This document shows, piece by piece, positions 37,847 through 49,630 of a stretch of DNA of 64,000 nucleotides. The DNA is from Umbilicaria muhlenbergii (taxonomy: Eukaryota; Ascomycota; Lecanoromycetes; Umbilicariales; Umbilicariaceae): NCBI GenBank assembly GCA_000611775.1, contig KK106981.1, positions 6,036,312 through 6,100,311 of the forward strand. The letters run 5' to 3'. The position numbers were made by a program, and so were the translations under genes. Each line of letters begins with the position of its first letter. The stretch's first letter is position 1. The notes beneath the pieces were generated by a model. That model had not been told where the DNA came from. It made no database searches and worked only from the letters and a program-made list of their open reading frames with translations.

Positions 37847-39190
37847 TCACAGTCCCAGCGCTCCGAAGCTAACACCCATCAAACCCACCCACCACCACCA
37901 CTTCTCCAAGCACCTCGTCCCCCGATTCCCCTCCCCACCACTCGCCCACTTCGGCCCATTCTGCACCATCGACCCTTGCACCAAAAACTCACTCCCCTTC
38001 CCCTCGACCCTCTGCCCCTCAAACGTCATCGACACCTGCACCGAAATATTCCAACATTCCCGCGTACTCCCATCCACCGTCAGCGTCGACCTCGTGAACC
38101 CCGCCAGATCGCTCCAAGGAAAAGACCCCTCGCTCGTATACGGCCCTGTGAGACAATCCGTCGAGTCGGCCTGCGCTTTCACGGCGACAACTTGCTTTGT
38201 CAGGCTTACGTTGTCGGTGCGGAAAGAGACGTGGTCGGTGCCGATGCCGGAAGCTTGCAATTGCGCGCCGAGGTCGAAGAAGACGTACGGAGCTACGACT
38301 GCCCAGTTCGAGTATGGGTTGCAGGTGGAGTAAGGCGCGTCCGCCGGACGGGTGTAAGCCGCATCGGCGTATTTCCATTCCGAGCCACCATAGCAAACAT
38401 CCGACAGCGTGATCAGATTATGCGGGTAAACCGGAGTCGACTCGTCAGCGAGGAAGGTCACATTAGCCGGATATTGTGTTTGTACAGCCGTCAGGTTCCA
38501 GCTATTAACGGAGGAGGAGGAGGAGTTCTTCGACGAGGATGTCGGGACGAGCGTCGTGTTCTACAGGATTTTGAAGCTCTCGTACCAGGGCGCGATCCAG
38601 CCGTCGGAGTAGTAACTGCCGAATTCCAGTTGCATGGCTCTGAAATTCCCCATCTCATAGGACCCGTACGTTGTGCTGCGCAAGCGGACGATTTCCTCGC
38701 GCCCCGCATCGGACGAGGCCTGCGTGGGCGGATACCCCTGCAGAGACCAAAAAACGTCGCTGGTATTGCCATCGCGGGCGGGACCGACAGCGAAGACGGC
38801 GTCGTAGTTGTAGGTCTTAGGCGTCTTTTCGAAGTGGGCGCAGATTTCGGCGGAGGTCTGGGTGACGTGGTGGGTGATTGTGAGACTGCCGTTGTAGTAG
38901 CTGCCGGGCATGTAGTAGAGGTCTTTTTGTTGTTGGAGCACTTGCTCGGCGCAGATTTTGTTGTAGTCGGTGGAGCTGAGACCGCCGTCGCCGGTGCCGC
39001 CGCCCGAACTGCCGCTGCCGCGTGAGCCGCTGGCGCTGCTATCGTCGGGGCTGCCGCTGGTTCTGATTTTGCAGAGGCAGGAGGGGGTTACGAGGGCGAG
39101 GAGGAGGGGAGGGAGAAGGCGCGGCTTCCCCGCCGTCCCCCGCCAAGGATGGCGGAGTTGGAGATCACGCTGCCAAAGACGCGCTTTTTT
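37847..39190 (-). pseudogene. Secreted, possibly surface-anchored protein gene with in-frame stop
   Basis: One minus-strand frame runs for about 440 codons with sensible composition, interrupted only by a TAG at 38561-38563 (SFKIL, stop, NTTLVPTSSSKNSSSSS). Both sides are in the same frame. Upstream are a hydrophobic stretch (LLPPLLLALVTPSCLC) and a G/S-rich linker, then an ectodomain with possible N-glycosylation sites (YYNGSLTI, GNTSDV). Downstream are more glycosylation sites (PANVTF, TDNVSL) and a hydrophobic C-terminus (WWWWVGLMGVSFGALGL) that could be a GPI signal or membrane anchor. No ATG is found in frame ahead of the signal-like stretch. The family is unknown. Lost start plus internal stop suggest a recent pseudogene, unless unseen introns remove them; the only 55-base intron that would skip the TAG deletes good-looking coding sequence. 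Confidence 0.55.
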
Positions 39191-39804
39191 GAACAAGCTG
39201 GGCCTAACCCATACCCAAGATGGTAGTTCAAGCTACCAAGGGAAACCCTGCCCATGCACTGCTATGATGTCAAGTGCCTTATCAAAGCCGATCAACACCG
39301 ACATGCTGTCATGGCTCGCCTTCTTGACGACCACGTCTGTTGAATGGTGATCGTACTTGTCGTTTTGCTGGAAATATTAGGGAAGGTAGACAATTCAAGT
39401 CTCTGCCGTTTGAGAAGGCAGCTTCACTCGGGGTGACGGCATAGGTTCCCGTAGGGCTGACTCGCAGCACGCTAAGCACATTGAACACCACCTCACCCCT
39501 CAGCCAGACCGCAGCACGCGCAACAAAGGGCTCGACGACAGTGCTAGCCGTCACGACGAACGCGTAAACGCGGTGCTGATCTAGTTGCTGCAGACAGCTG
39601 ATGAGCGACCTCCCTGCTATATGCCTGGAAGGAGTAAAACCGGTCGTCCAAAGTCAATGACGCATACACTACTTCCGTAACCAGAAACACTAACCCACAG
39701 ACCCTACTCACAAATCATTCTTCACAGCTCCCACAATCTCACTCGTCACCAAATTCCAACAACACCGATCAACAACAACAACCCATCAACTCACACCACC
39801 CACC

Positions 39805-40416
39805 ATGTCCTCCACCACCACCACCAGAACCTCGCCCACCTCCCCCCCCACATTCGACTCCCTCTACACCCACCTCCTCACCCACCCCGCCCCCCTCCTC
39901 CCCCTTCCCCACCCGCACTCCCCCGCCCTAACCGCCACCATCTCCTCCCTCTCCCTGCACCCCACCCTCGAAACGGCCCTGCACCTGCTAAACCTCGACC
40001 TCCCCAGCGCGCACTTCCTCGTGCGACACATGCAAGCACCCCCCGCGCACGCCGGCATGTACCTGCACGGCATCCTCCACCGCATCGAAGGCGACTACGC
40101 CAACGCGCTGGCCTGGTACGGCGACGTCAGCGGGAGCGAGGTCTTCAACCACGTCTGGGGGCAGCACGGGGGGTTGGAGGGGGCGAAGGAGTTTATTGGG
40201 CGGGTGGAGGGGTTGCGGAAGAGGGGGAAGGGGGATAGGGAGGGGTTGGAAGGGGAGAGTCGGAGGGAGATGGAGGGGGTGGTGGGGTGGTGTGTGCAGA
40301 GGTTTGGGAAGGGGGAGTGGCGGGATGCGAGGGGGGAGTGGAGTCAGCCGGATGAGAAGCATAGGCAGATGGGGTCGGATATGGTGATTGGGGGGGAGGG
40401 GTGGCGGAAATTTTAG
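39805..40416 (+). CDS. Conserved hypothetical protein
   Basis: A single-exon gene of 203 residues. It starts with a T/S/P-rich segment, then has a helical region (LETALHLLNLDLPSAHFLV, then RHMQAPPAHAGMYLHGILHR) and IEGDYANALAWYGDVSGSEV, a helix-turn-helix pattern that looks like one TPR/SEL1-type repeat pair. The C-terminal part is G/R/E-rich. The core resembles a widespread but uncharacterised fungal family, recognised only by feel, and no function can be given. The coding strand shifts from C-rich to G-rich halfway along, as in the gene at 14440. The leader just upstream is rich in CAACA/ACAAC, common in fungal 5' leaders, which supports the start at 39805. Confidence 0.7.
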   Translation: MSSTTTTRTSPTSPPTFDSLYTHLLTHPAPLLPLPHPHSPALTATISSLSLHPTLETALHLLNLDLPSAHFLVRHMQAPPAHAGMYLHGILHRIEGDYANALAWYGDVSGSEVFNHVWGQHGGLEGAKEFIGRVEGLRKRGKGDREGLEGESRREMEGVVGWCVQRFGKGEWRDARGEWSQPDEKHRQMGSDMVIGGEGWRKF

Positions 40417-40530
40417 GTTGGTGGGGGTGGAGAAGGAGGGGGGGGGGTTTGAGTGGGTGTGCATTTGGGATGGGAGGGTGCTGCAGATGTAGTTGGAGGA
40501 GGAGTTGAACCTGCTGAGTTAGGGTAGGGT

Positions 40531-40633
40531 GCCTGAGTTACCTGACTCGGCTACGAAGGGTTTTCCAAAGCGGATATGTAATGTTATTGCTGCTCTATCT
40601 GTCACATACGACCACAGACTCAAGAGAACTGGG
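40531..40633 (+). pseudogene. Truncated 5S rRNA copy with its upstream flank
   Basis: These 103 bases match 49056-49158 with about two differences. The last 30 (ACATACGACCACAGACTCAA... from 40604) are the 5' end of 5S rRNA; the 73 before are the shared upstream flank. Homology ends inside the gene, so this copy lacks the internal promoter elements and should be silent. Confidence 0.8.
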
Positions 40634-40936
40634 AAGAGCCACACCCGTGCTTGCGCTTCACCCCCACTGCTACGTCACCAGTATCCGTATTGCGAATGGC
40701 TGCATAAGGTAACTTACCTTACCGACCCGCGCCTAGTGCAAAATACTGTAGATAAATAGTAATTAAATGATTATATCTCATTACTGTAGTACCTAATTTA
40801 ACTTAGTGGACACGTATAAATAAGGTCAATAGTAGAAAGCTTGAGAACATTCTCAGACATAAGGAACCTTCTCATTATTAACAGTATTATATGAGAACGT
40901 TTACAAATAATGAATATGTATAGATAAATAAAGCAG

Positions 40937-41458
40937 GACACGGCCTCAAGAAAATTTGCAGCATCATCTTTGACCCAGCTTTACGTTGTGGCAGAGAAGA
41001 ACTTTCAGCAAGACTGGTGGATTCCTTCCTATCTCTATTCCAAGATTCTGCTCTATGCTTGTTCAGTAGGTACACCTTTCGGACATATCAAGCTAAGTGC
41101 TAAACAGAAATATGCCTTCTTCACCGGCATCTCCTTCTGAATGACCATCCAAGGCTTGCAGAACCAAGTGTTCTCGATATTTCTACTTATGACCATACAA
41201 AGCAACATTGCTCAGCTAATCATGAACAAATTCAATGAGAACAGGACACTGTTCGAAGCCCGGGAGCAGCCTGCAAAGATCTATTCGTGGAAATTTTTCA
41301 TTCTGTCGAACCTTATCACAGAATTGCCTTCACAGACCATTGCCGCGGGCTTTATCTTCGTGTGCTGGTACTATCCCATCGGCATGTTTCGGAACGCCGC
41401 TTCTAGCATCCAGATGCACGAGAGATCTGCGCTTATGTTTCTCCTCTTATGGTGGTAA
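40937..41458 (+). pseudogene. PDR-type ABC transporter fragment
   Basis: The plus strand reads KFAASSLTQLYVVAEKNFQQ, then DWWIPSYLYSKILLYACS, followed by a likely intron (GTAGGT...AACAG). It continues FFTGISF, a stop, then IQGLQNQVFSIFLLMTIQSN and EQPAKIYSWKFFILSNLITE, ending ICWYYPIG-like sequence (FVCWYYPIGMFRNA). This is the second ABC2 transmembrane domain of fungal pleiotropic-drug-resistance transporters. Those are about 1,400-1,500 residues, whereas here roughly 150 remain. Both nucleotide-binding domains are gone. The fragment has an internal stop and ends at 41458, only 15 bases from the stop codon of the opposite-strand ankyrin gene. Confidence 0.8.
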
Positions 41459-41472
41459 CTATATTCTCATCA

Positions 41473-44400
41473 TTATATTCCACCGCCGTTGTCGCCGGCA
41501 TCGAGGAGGTTGGAACGGCCGTGAATATAGCGCAGCTGCTCTCCTTGATCTCCAAGTTCACCCAAGATTCTCCCAATCGGCACTTGGCCCCTCATCTCCC
41601 TAGCCAGCTCAGTAGCACTCTGAATGATCTTCTGCTTTTGCTTAAACCCATCATTCTGAATCTTCGCCTGTCTTTGCATCGTGGCCACCATCCGATCATC
41701 TTTCCGCTGCGCGTACCTTTCCTCGTCCTCTTTAAGTATATTCAATTCGTTTCGCCGCTTATCGAACGCCCTCTTTTCCCTCGTCTCCCTTTCCCTAGCC
41801 TCAGTCTCTTCAGCTTTGCGCTGTCTGGCCTCCGCCCACTCCTCTTCTTGCTGACGTGCTCTGATAGCAGCTGCAATCTTCCTTTCTCCCTCCGCAATGA
41901 CATTGAGACGCTCCTGCTCACGCCGCTGCACCGCCCGCGCTTCCTTGTCTAATCGAGCTTCTTCCTCGACTCGTCTTTGTTCCTCAGTCTGACGCGCACG
42001 CGCTTCTTCTTCGTGCCGCTTGCGGGTGTCCTCAGCCTCTTCCACGGCGGCGAGAATGTTCGGAGGGAACCCGCAAGCGCCTACAGGCTGATTCGCACCT
42101 TTTTCGGCATCCCAGTATCGATCTTCACAGCCAAAAGCGCGAAGAGCTTCCGCAAGTTGCAAAGCGCGGCATTCGAATAGCTCGCAACAAGATTGCTGCC
42201 TATCTAGGTTGCTGCGAGGCGACTGGGCGCATTTGAAACGCCGTACGTACATTGTGGGACTGTAACAGAAGCCGTTGCTGCTACGGTAAATGTTGTGGTC
42301 TTCGTTCAACGTCTCGCACAAGGTGGGGAAAGCGGCAAGGAGGGCCTTCGTCATTACAAATGGCGAAAGATTGTCCATGGCCTGGAGGACCACGGATTTA
42401 CCTTGTGATAGCTTCTTGAGGTTTGGCTTCGCTTTTGCGAGGATTTTAAGCATCACTTTGAGATCAGCTGCGTTTCTGTTTACGTCGGCTCTGCAACACA
42501 GGTTCTCTAAGGGAGTACGAGAATCGGTTAGGTTGATCCCGGGAAAATTGATTGAGGCGCCATGGTCCAGGAGTAGTTTTGCAGCAGAGGAATTTAGATT
42601 CTGGCAAGCGATATGTAGAGACTCATCGTCAGGATCCGCTTCATGTTCAAGGAGAAGTTTCATGATCTCCAATTTTCCAGCACGTGTTGCGTAGTATAGA
42701 GGTGTACCATGACATTTGTCCTCAGTGTTCGGGTCGGCTTGAGCTTCCAATAGTTGTAAAACAATATTGACGGGAGATACAGTAGCTGCGATGATGAGTG
42801 GGCTGACGCTAGACATTGCTGTCCTGAAGTTGGAGTCGGCTGGCACGAAGGCGAATAAGTGTCAGTACACACAAACTTGCTGGTCTGCGTTTTGAAATGG
42901 ACTTACCTCCATGCTTCAAAAGCACTTTCATAATGCCCGTGTCAAGCTTTGGGTCAGCTTGACAGAGAAGCCACAATAGTGCAGAGACCTCTTCCACTCC
43001 ATGATCAGGCGTGAAGCTCCAGGTGAAACGTGCATCTGCGGGACAGCCATTGCTAAGAAGGGACTGCAGCAGGTTTGGCTTATCCGGATGACGATGCAAG
43101 ACTAGATAGAGCGGATTCCTCGAAGGCTCGTCTTCCTCGAAGTATATAAATTTTCTATCTCCGGACTGCTTCATGAACAGATCTACCATCGCCAGGAGCG
43201 AGTTTTCCGCAACATCTGATTCTAAGAGTGAATAGAACGCAGAGGATAACGTACTTTCGTTCGGTTCTTGGCTCAATAATATCTTAACAAGTCTACAGTC
43301 ATTGTTCTGCACGGCAATGCAAAGAATTTTGCCGCCCTTAAAGTCAACATTTAACGTCGAACCGCAGGCAAGAAGACAGTCTGAAAATTCGATTTGTAGT
43401 GGATCTCGTGAAGTCATATAGTCTAGAAACTTCTGGTCGACTGATCGGCCTGCAGCTCCATGCTGGAGCAAATGTTTCCTGACTCTCAGTAGAAGCCGGG
43501 AGTCAACGTTTCTCATCTTTTGATCATCTGCAATGGCCTTAAAGGCGTTCGAATAGATCTTGCGCTGCGGTTTCGCTGTAGCCAGAAGTTCAAGAGATTT
43601 GATATCAGCCTGCTCGGTAGCAATGATGACGCTTTTGCCATTCTCGAAATTCGGGTCCGCGTGGCTTTCAAGAAGACATTGGGTCAGACTATGGTCTTGC
43701 TCTTGAACCGCTTGTATCAATGCATTATGGATTGTGGCATTTTTGGCGACTCCGGCTCTGGTAAGGAGTCGTACTGAAGAGAGCCTTCTTAGAAGATTGG
43801 AGCTATGTTCTCGCATCGTTATCTCGATGGCATCTGATCTATGCTTAGGATCGTGAGAATGATTCAGGAGACACTCCAAAATCGAATCGTAGCCGTTCGC
43901 GACCGCTAGCTTGATAGCTCGCCCATTTTCAAAATCAGCAGAGGCTTTGTTCTTCAGCAAGAGGTCTATGGTCGGCTGCGAAGCAGGTCCCTCGGATACA
44001 GCGTTTATTAGTGCAGCATTGACTTCAGCTCCACTAGCGCCACTGGAAAAGAGTACTGGAAGAAGTTGTAAGCGAACATCTTGCTCGTGAGCCATGGCAA
44101 GAGGTATCAGAGAAGCAAGGATGTCCGGAGCTCCTTTGCCTTGAACAAGTGCTTTCAAGATGTCGATGTGAAGGGGCTGTGAGACGACATGCTTGATGGC
44201 GTCAGCATTGGAAAAATCCACTCGAGCACCATGTTCCATGAGTAGTTCGATAATCCGTAAACTGCAACCTGACGATCTGTGTACCTCCGTTATAAGTGAG
44301 CTGTTGACTTGATCGCCTTTCGCGCCACTGTGCAGAAGCATAGACACAAATTTATATCGTGAGCGAGCCCCGACTTCGTTCATTGCAGCAGGAAGTATGC

Positions 44401-47077
44401 TTGCTAGTATGCGGTGGCCAGGCTTACTGCCTATGAGGTATTCAAGTAGCGCCACGTTCTTCGACAGCATTGCTAACTCGATCGCTTTGCCACTATCATG
44501 GCTACAAGATGCTCCGTGATCCAAGAGCATCTTCACAATCGTGAAATCATATGCCGCGCCATTATTGATCTCTTGTATAAGAGCACTGTCAAGTGCTTTT
44601 CGACCTGCCCCAGCTTGCAACAACGAGCTCAGCTTTGCTTGGCGATCCTTTGTACAAGGGTCAAGCACAGCCGGCAGCGCGGCGATTAGTGCAGCTTGCT
44701 CCGGCTTATTGAAGTCGATGACAGAGGAGACCATCGATGGCGATAAGGAGACCACGACTTTAGACAATAACCGGCCTCCGCGATAGTTTATATCTGCTTT
44801 AGTGAGTAGTAAGTGAACAAGCTCTTCATCGATGCGACGCTCTCCAAGGGCATCGTCTAAGGCTCCTGAAACATCTGGGCCTTGGGCACCATGGTCTAGA
44901 AGTATAGTGGCGGCTCTACGCCTCAGGGCAGGCTGTTTAAGTCGTACAACTTTAGCTATAGCTAAAGAGACAGAAGCAGGTTCTGGATTGTGTCGCACCA
45001 GTAGCTCCAGCAGCTCTAAACAGCCTCTCTGTGTAGCCAACTGTAAGCATCTTCCATGCAAGCAATTCACGTTTGCTCCAGCGTTCAGGATAAGATTTAC
45101 AAGATCCAGATCAACCAGTTCAGACGGTGAATCTACGGCTTCCATCAGAGCCGCGTCCAGAACAGGGGTAGGTATGCCGATGGGTTGTGCAGCGTCAACG
45201 ATGGACTTGGTCATGTAGTATCTTAGCCGATGAGGACCAGAAGTGATCTGAGGTAGTACATGTTGCATTAGGTTTTGCTGTGGTCGACCTTTATTCAGAA
45301 GCAGTTTCAAGGTCTCTAGATCTCCTCCGCTAGCACATATCTGAAGAGCTTGCGCTTCATTGTAGTTCACGCTGGCCTTGTGATTGAGGAGCAGCTCCGT
45401 TATGCTGATCAGTCGCTGTTCCACGGAGACGACAAGAGCCTTATCCAGTGGCATTCCCGCAGCGCCTTCGGCTTTAGATAGAAGCATAGACATCATTTCA
45501 TGTGTTCGATCCTTGACGAAAGGTCGCCGAATGTCGTCAAATCGGTCGATCACACATCTTGGACTAACTTCACCAAGCAGAAGAATTTTGACGAGCTTTG
45601 AATCTCCAGCCGTAATTGCTATGCGCAGGCTTTTCGCTCTCTGGTAATGGAGCGAAGCTCCATACTTGACAAGCAAGTCTGCAAGATTCCTTTCGCCTCC
45701 TCGGACAACCTGAACAAGAGTCTCGGCCACACAGTCGCCTTGAGCACCAGCACAGAGTAGAATCTCAAGTAGTAACTCCCTTTCCGAGGGCGTAATGACA
45801 CTATTCACTGAGAAGGCGTCGTTGAATACGCTAGAAACTGCTTTTGTAGTTGGCTTGCCTTTCATGATGACGAGAACTAGATCAACCCGCTGGTCTTGCA
45901 CGGCTTTCCGTAGGGCGGCAGCATCGTTGTAGTTGACGTCTGCTCCATGTGTGACGAGCAGTGAGACAATCTCTGTTTGTCCCTGCGCTACTGCCCGCGG
46001 TAGATTTTCGGTTAGATACTTCTCGTGGACCTTGATCCGAGCTCGAAGCAGTAATCTGACCAGAATTGGCTTCTGAGATGTAACTGCAGACCCGAAGATA
46101 GTTCCGCTCATTGCATTTGGGTTCGTTTCGAATCGCAGAATACTCTCCACTATCTTCGGCAAGTTCTGTCTGACTGCTTTGTCCAGTGCATCTTCCAAGC
46201 TTCTTGACGAGGCGCCGCGGCTGGCAAGTAGGTTCACCATATCGACATTGTTCTTTGAGGCTGCTGTTGATATGTAATTGATAGGTGTTGACGTAACACT
46301 CTGCCTCCGTAGTATTCTGGACTTGGCCGTTCCTGTCACCGCGTTGGCGTCCAATCCCATATCGAGAAGCACTTCGGCTAGATCAGCCATTCCACACTCT
46401 ACCGCTTCTTTCATTGCCTGGCTCTTTTCTTCGTCGCTAAATTTCCAATTGCTGGGGTCAGATACTTTTCGGTTCAATAACTTTGATCTCAATAATTTTG
46501 GCATGCCTTCGCCATGATCTTTGAGATCCAAAGTGCTACGTCGATTCCTGACGAGAATATCATGAGCCAATTGACGGCTTAAGGCCGATGCGGTCGAGAC
46601 GCGAGGCGCCTGGGGTTCAATGTCAGGCTCTATCGTAACATCGGAACATTTCGTCTTTATGAGGGACGCCAATTTTTTTGCTCGGTCATCAGCACTCGTC
46701 TGTAAGCTGCTTTGGGATAAAACCGTTTCAGTCTCCAGGTAGTCCTGAGCTTGTTTCTGGAGGTCTTCTGATACTTCTAGGCCAGCCTGGCTCAATACTT
46801 CTAGGCCAGCCTGACTCAATACTTCTAGGCCAGCCTGACTCAATACTTCTAAACCAGCCTGGCTCATCATGAAGTTGGAACTTGCGGTCGTCTGAGAGGG
46901 TGGTTGGAATCTATTGGGAATCGCCGCACCAGCATGCATCGGCGGATTGGACCAATCCACGACACTTGGAGATGTATGGCTATTGCTATGGGATGTTGTC
47001 TTAGACGCCTCTAAAGATTCAGCAATAGGCGTATGCTGATCGACAACGTTGATGTAGGTCGCGCGAGTCCCTATCAC
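41473..47077 (-). CDS. Giant ankyrin-repeat protein with C-terminal coiled coil
   Basis: Exons 47077-42907 and 42839-41473 join in frame to about 1,845 residues (intron donor GTAAGT, acceptor TGCCAG). The N-terminus is S/T/P-rich with four tandem LSQAGLEV-type units. From about residue 190 the protein is an almost continuous run of ankyrin repeats, many of the form LLxxGAxxNxxxGxALxxA (NVDMVNLLASRGAS, LVSLLVTHGADVNYN and the like). Some repeats are spaced wider than 33 residues. A second, tighter ankyrin block lies after the intron (GTPLYYATRAGKLEIMKLLL). The last 200 residues are a highly charged coiled coil (RREQERLNVIAEGERKIAAA). No effector or NACHT domain is visible. The frame begins at GTG, so the true start is either the Met in PPMHAGAAIP or an upstream exon. 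A scaffold or recognition role is inferred. Confidence 0.82.
46773..46868 (-). repeat. Four-copy 24-bp in-frame tandem repeat
   Basis: Four direct 24-base units (ACTTCTAGGCCAGCCTG...) encode four LSQAGLEV-like octapeptides near the N-terminus of the ankyrin protein. Units differ by one to three bases. Confidence 0.9.
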
Positions 47078-47292
47078 TAGACTACCTTTTGATCTTCCAC
47101 TGAGGCAGCGGCAGCGTTAAGGGACAGACGCTGAGCCCGACCAGAAACTAATGTAGCCACGGGCTTCGTGTCGAAGGGTAAAGAGCCCAGCCTGACAGAT
47201 ATAGTTCTCGACTTGTCGACTCTTTTCGTACAGCAATGACAGAGTGATGTACTCTCAAATGGCTTGCAGCTCATGCTATGAGAGCTGATCAT
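47078..47292 (-). other. Possible upstream exon of the ankyrin gene
   Basis: A minus-strand frame reads MSCKPFESTSLCHCCTKR, then RTISVRLGSLPFDTKPVATL and ends at a GTAGTC donor-like site. Composition looks protein-like and a CTGAAT...TTTAG acceptor lies about 65 bases on. The simplest join does not keep frame with the ankyrin exon, so it is listed only as a candidate. Confidence 0.3.
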
Positions 47293-49055
47293 TGGAGAGT
47301 ATCTGCTGCACTTGAACCTTTAGAACACTAAGTCAGTGCAATAACAAATTCAAGCTCAGAGGAAACACACTAGCTCAAGAGCCCTATTCTAGGCGCAGCG
47401 CCGATCATAAATGACCGACTACCTGGTGCCTCTTCAGACCAATAGTCAACAGTGTACTCTCTCTTATTGAGGTAGTCCACGATCCACAGTCGAGCGCTTC
47501 TCACGTTCTGAACTGATTTCTATTGTTATCAGATCCAGCATTGGGCATCAAGGGACCGTAGCCTGAGGCAAAGACAACTCGGGAGGCTTTTCAGCTTTGT
47601 ACTAACCGCTAGACAAGTCCCCCCCTGCCACACCTGTATGAGGGGCACTTCGCCGCACCTCTGCTTGCATGCATACCTGCATATCGTAAGGCAGTCTGCC
47701 GCATCGGTGCGCCAGGAGATTTCAGAAGGCTGCGCCATATTGATTGCAGTTGACCTTAGATCCCGATTGGACGCCTCGAATTCAGCGAGCAGGCCTAGAT
47801 GCGCTCGAAATCGCAGAATATGCAGCAACGGCGAGGTTGAGTTTGGGTCAGCCTATCAAAAGTCATGTTGGTTTGCGGTCACAGACTTTATGAACTTGGA
47901 TTACTAGGGGAGTGGATGAGGTTTTTTATCTGATGTGCTAGGGCTCTGGTATCGCCTTCCCGGGTTTATGCAAATCGAACTATCCTCTCACATCACAGCT
48001 ATTTTACCACACAAGTCTCAGTCGTCAGCATCGTCATTGTCATATGCAGGAAAAGCAGGGGATGAGCACGTCCAGAATATAACGGCACCGCAGATACATG
48101 GTCGGTCACGTGTAATAGACAGAGATGTGTCATATGGGATAGTATAGCTAGCGCTCCTCTCGGCGTTTACTACCTTACCCCTCAGGGCCAAGTGTGATGC
48201 AGGCCAAGCCACTACCTCAGGCCGCTATGCCTAATGTTAACACATGAAGTGGTTGCGAAACCTCTCTAATACAACAGCCTGATCCAGGCCTCGATCCGCA
48301 CGCATAACCACATTCCTGACACTTCAACCAGGGCGTTGCCCCCTTACTAAAGGAAAAAGAGCCGCGTTCTCTCCAGTAAGCCAAAACCTCAGCCCACCAT
48401 CCTGGCTTCTTAGGTGTTTATCGGAAATTGTTGGTAGATTCTTTTGGAAGCCTGCAGGCGCGGAAAAGTCGAAGAATTTTCGGTTGGCTTGACTCTTGTT
48501 TGTGGATAAGCTTGGCGACTCTGTATGGTTACTGAGTTATGCTTCGGGAACTGCATTGACGAACACTATTTGGTGCCTTCCAGATGCCATTACACTGTCT
48601 CTTGCCCACGCCAGTCCGCCAGTCTGTTTTCGGGGATCTTTGCCATGCATCTTGTCCCGATAGCTCCCGCCGCTCGAGGCGGTAGCGGAAATTGTTCATC
48701 AGCCGAAATCCTACGGGCTCCCCGAGACAAGTGGATGATGGTATGATTTTCACTATCGCTAGGCAAGCCATTCCAAGATCACCGTTGCCACTGCTAGTCA
48801 GACCGTAGCATAAGCATGTCACGGTGAATCAAGCCAGCCTTACCCGCCACGCCGTAGCACATCTTCATGGCTCGGACCATGCGAGCATGCTGAAGTGAAT
48901 CTATCGCGACCTTGCCGAGCTTGCATTTTGAGCCCTCACGACACAGACCGAAACAACCAACACACTCATTACCCTGCTCTTCATTGCCCAATAGCTTCAA
49001 AGCCCAAACTACTGCATCTTCACGTCTAGTTTTCAAGGCTAGAATACATTCTCTG
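47293..49055. other. 1.75 kb without a recognisable gene
   Basis: Only short open frames are present (for example 47529-47828 and 48794-49036 on the minus strand), none with a domain I know. No repeat was seen apart from the 5S upstream flank that begins at 49056. Confidence 0.4.
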
Positions 49056-49128
49056 GCCTGAGTTACCTGACTCGGCTACGAAGGGTTTTCCAAAGCGGAT
49101 ATCTAATGTTATTGCTGCTCTATCTGTC

Positions 49129-49247
49129 ACATACGACCACAGACTCAAGGGAACTGGGCATCCCGTCCGCTCTGCCATACATAAGCTTGAGATCGGCAGA
49201 TCAGTAGTTGGGTGGGTGACCTCCAGCGAATCCCTGCTGTTGTATGT
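49129..49247 (+). rRNA. rrn5: 5S ribosomal RNA
   Basis: The 119 bases starting ACATACGACC match the fungal 5S pattern: GCATCCCGTCCGCTCTGCC loop region, then the internal control region AGTAGTTGGGTGGGTGACC, then CCAGCGAATCCCTGCTGT and a pairing 3' end TGTATGT. A run of T (TTTTT) follows, the usual Pol III stop. Filamentous ascomycetes carry dispersed single 5S genes. The 5' end ACATAC pairs with the 3' end GTATGT. The 73 bases upstream are shared with the truncated copy at 40531. Confidence 0.93.
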
Positions 49248-49630
49248 TTTTGGCTCTTTTTTGCCAGTGAGCGAAGCTTTGGCTTGCTCTATCTATCGGT
49301 CTTATATCACATTCCTAGTCATTCTCGTCTATAGCGCGGTGCAGACGCAGGCGGGCGTGCTGAGATATCAAATCTTAACCCTACCAAAAATCATACTAAA
49401 GCGTTGCCTTTTAAATCACCTGAGAGCTTCATCGTATCTGTTTCCCAAGGCATTTGCTTATTTACTAGGCCCAAGAGTCATTACAGTAGGGACCACCAGG
49501 GTCCTAGTCGAGTCCTAGGTAGTGATTTGCTTTGCTCAAGTTTTCTTTGCTGAGTGATAAACTCCCAAGTGCTTCATATTTTCAAAGCATTTCGACGAAC
49601 CATACAGCACATAGAGAATCATCTCAGACT

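Noticed and set aside
37787-39025. 412-codon plus-strand open frame
   Set aside because: It is the shadow of the minus-strand secreted-protein gene; its R/G/V-rich translation shows no family features.
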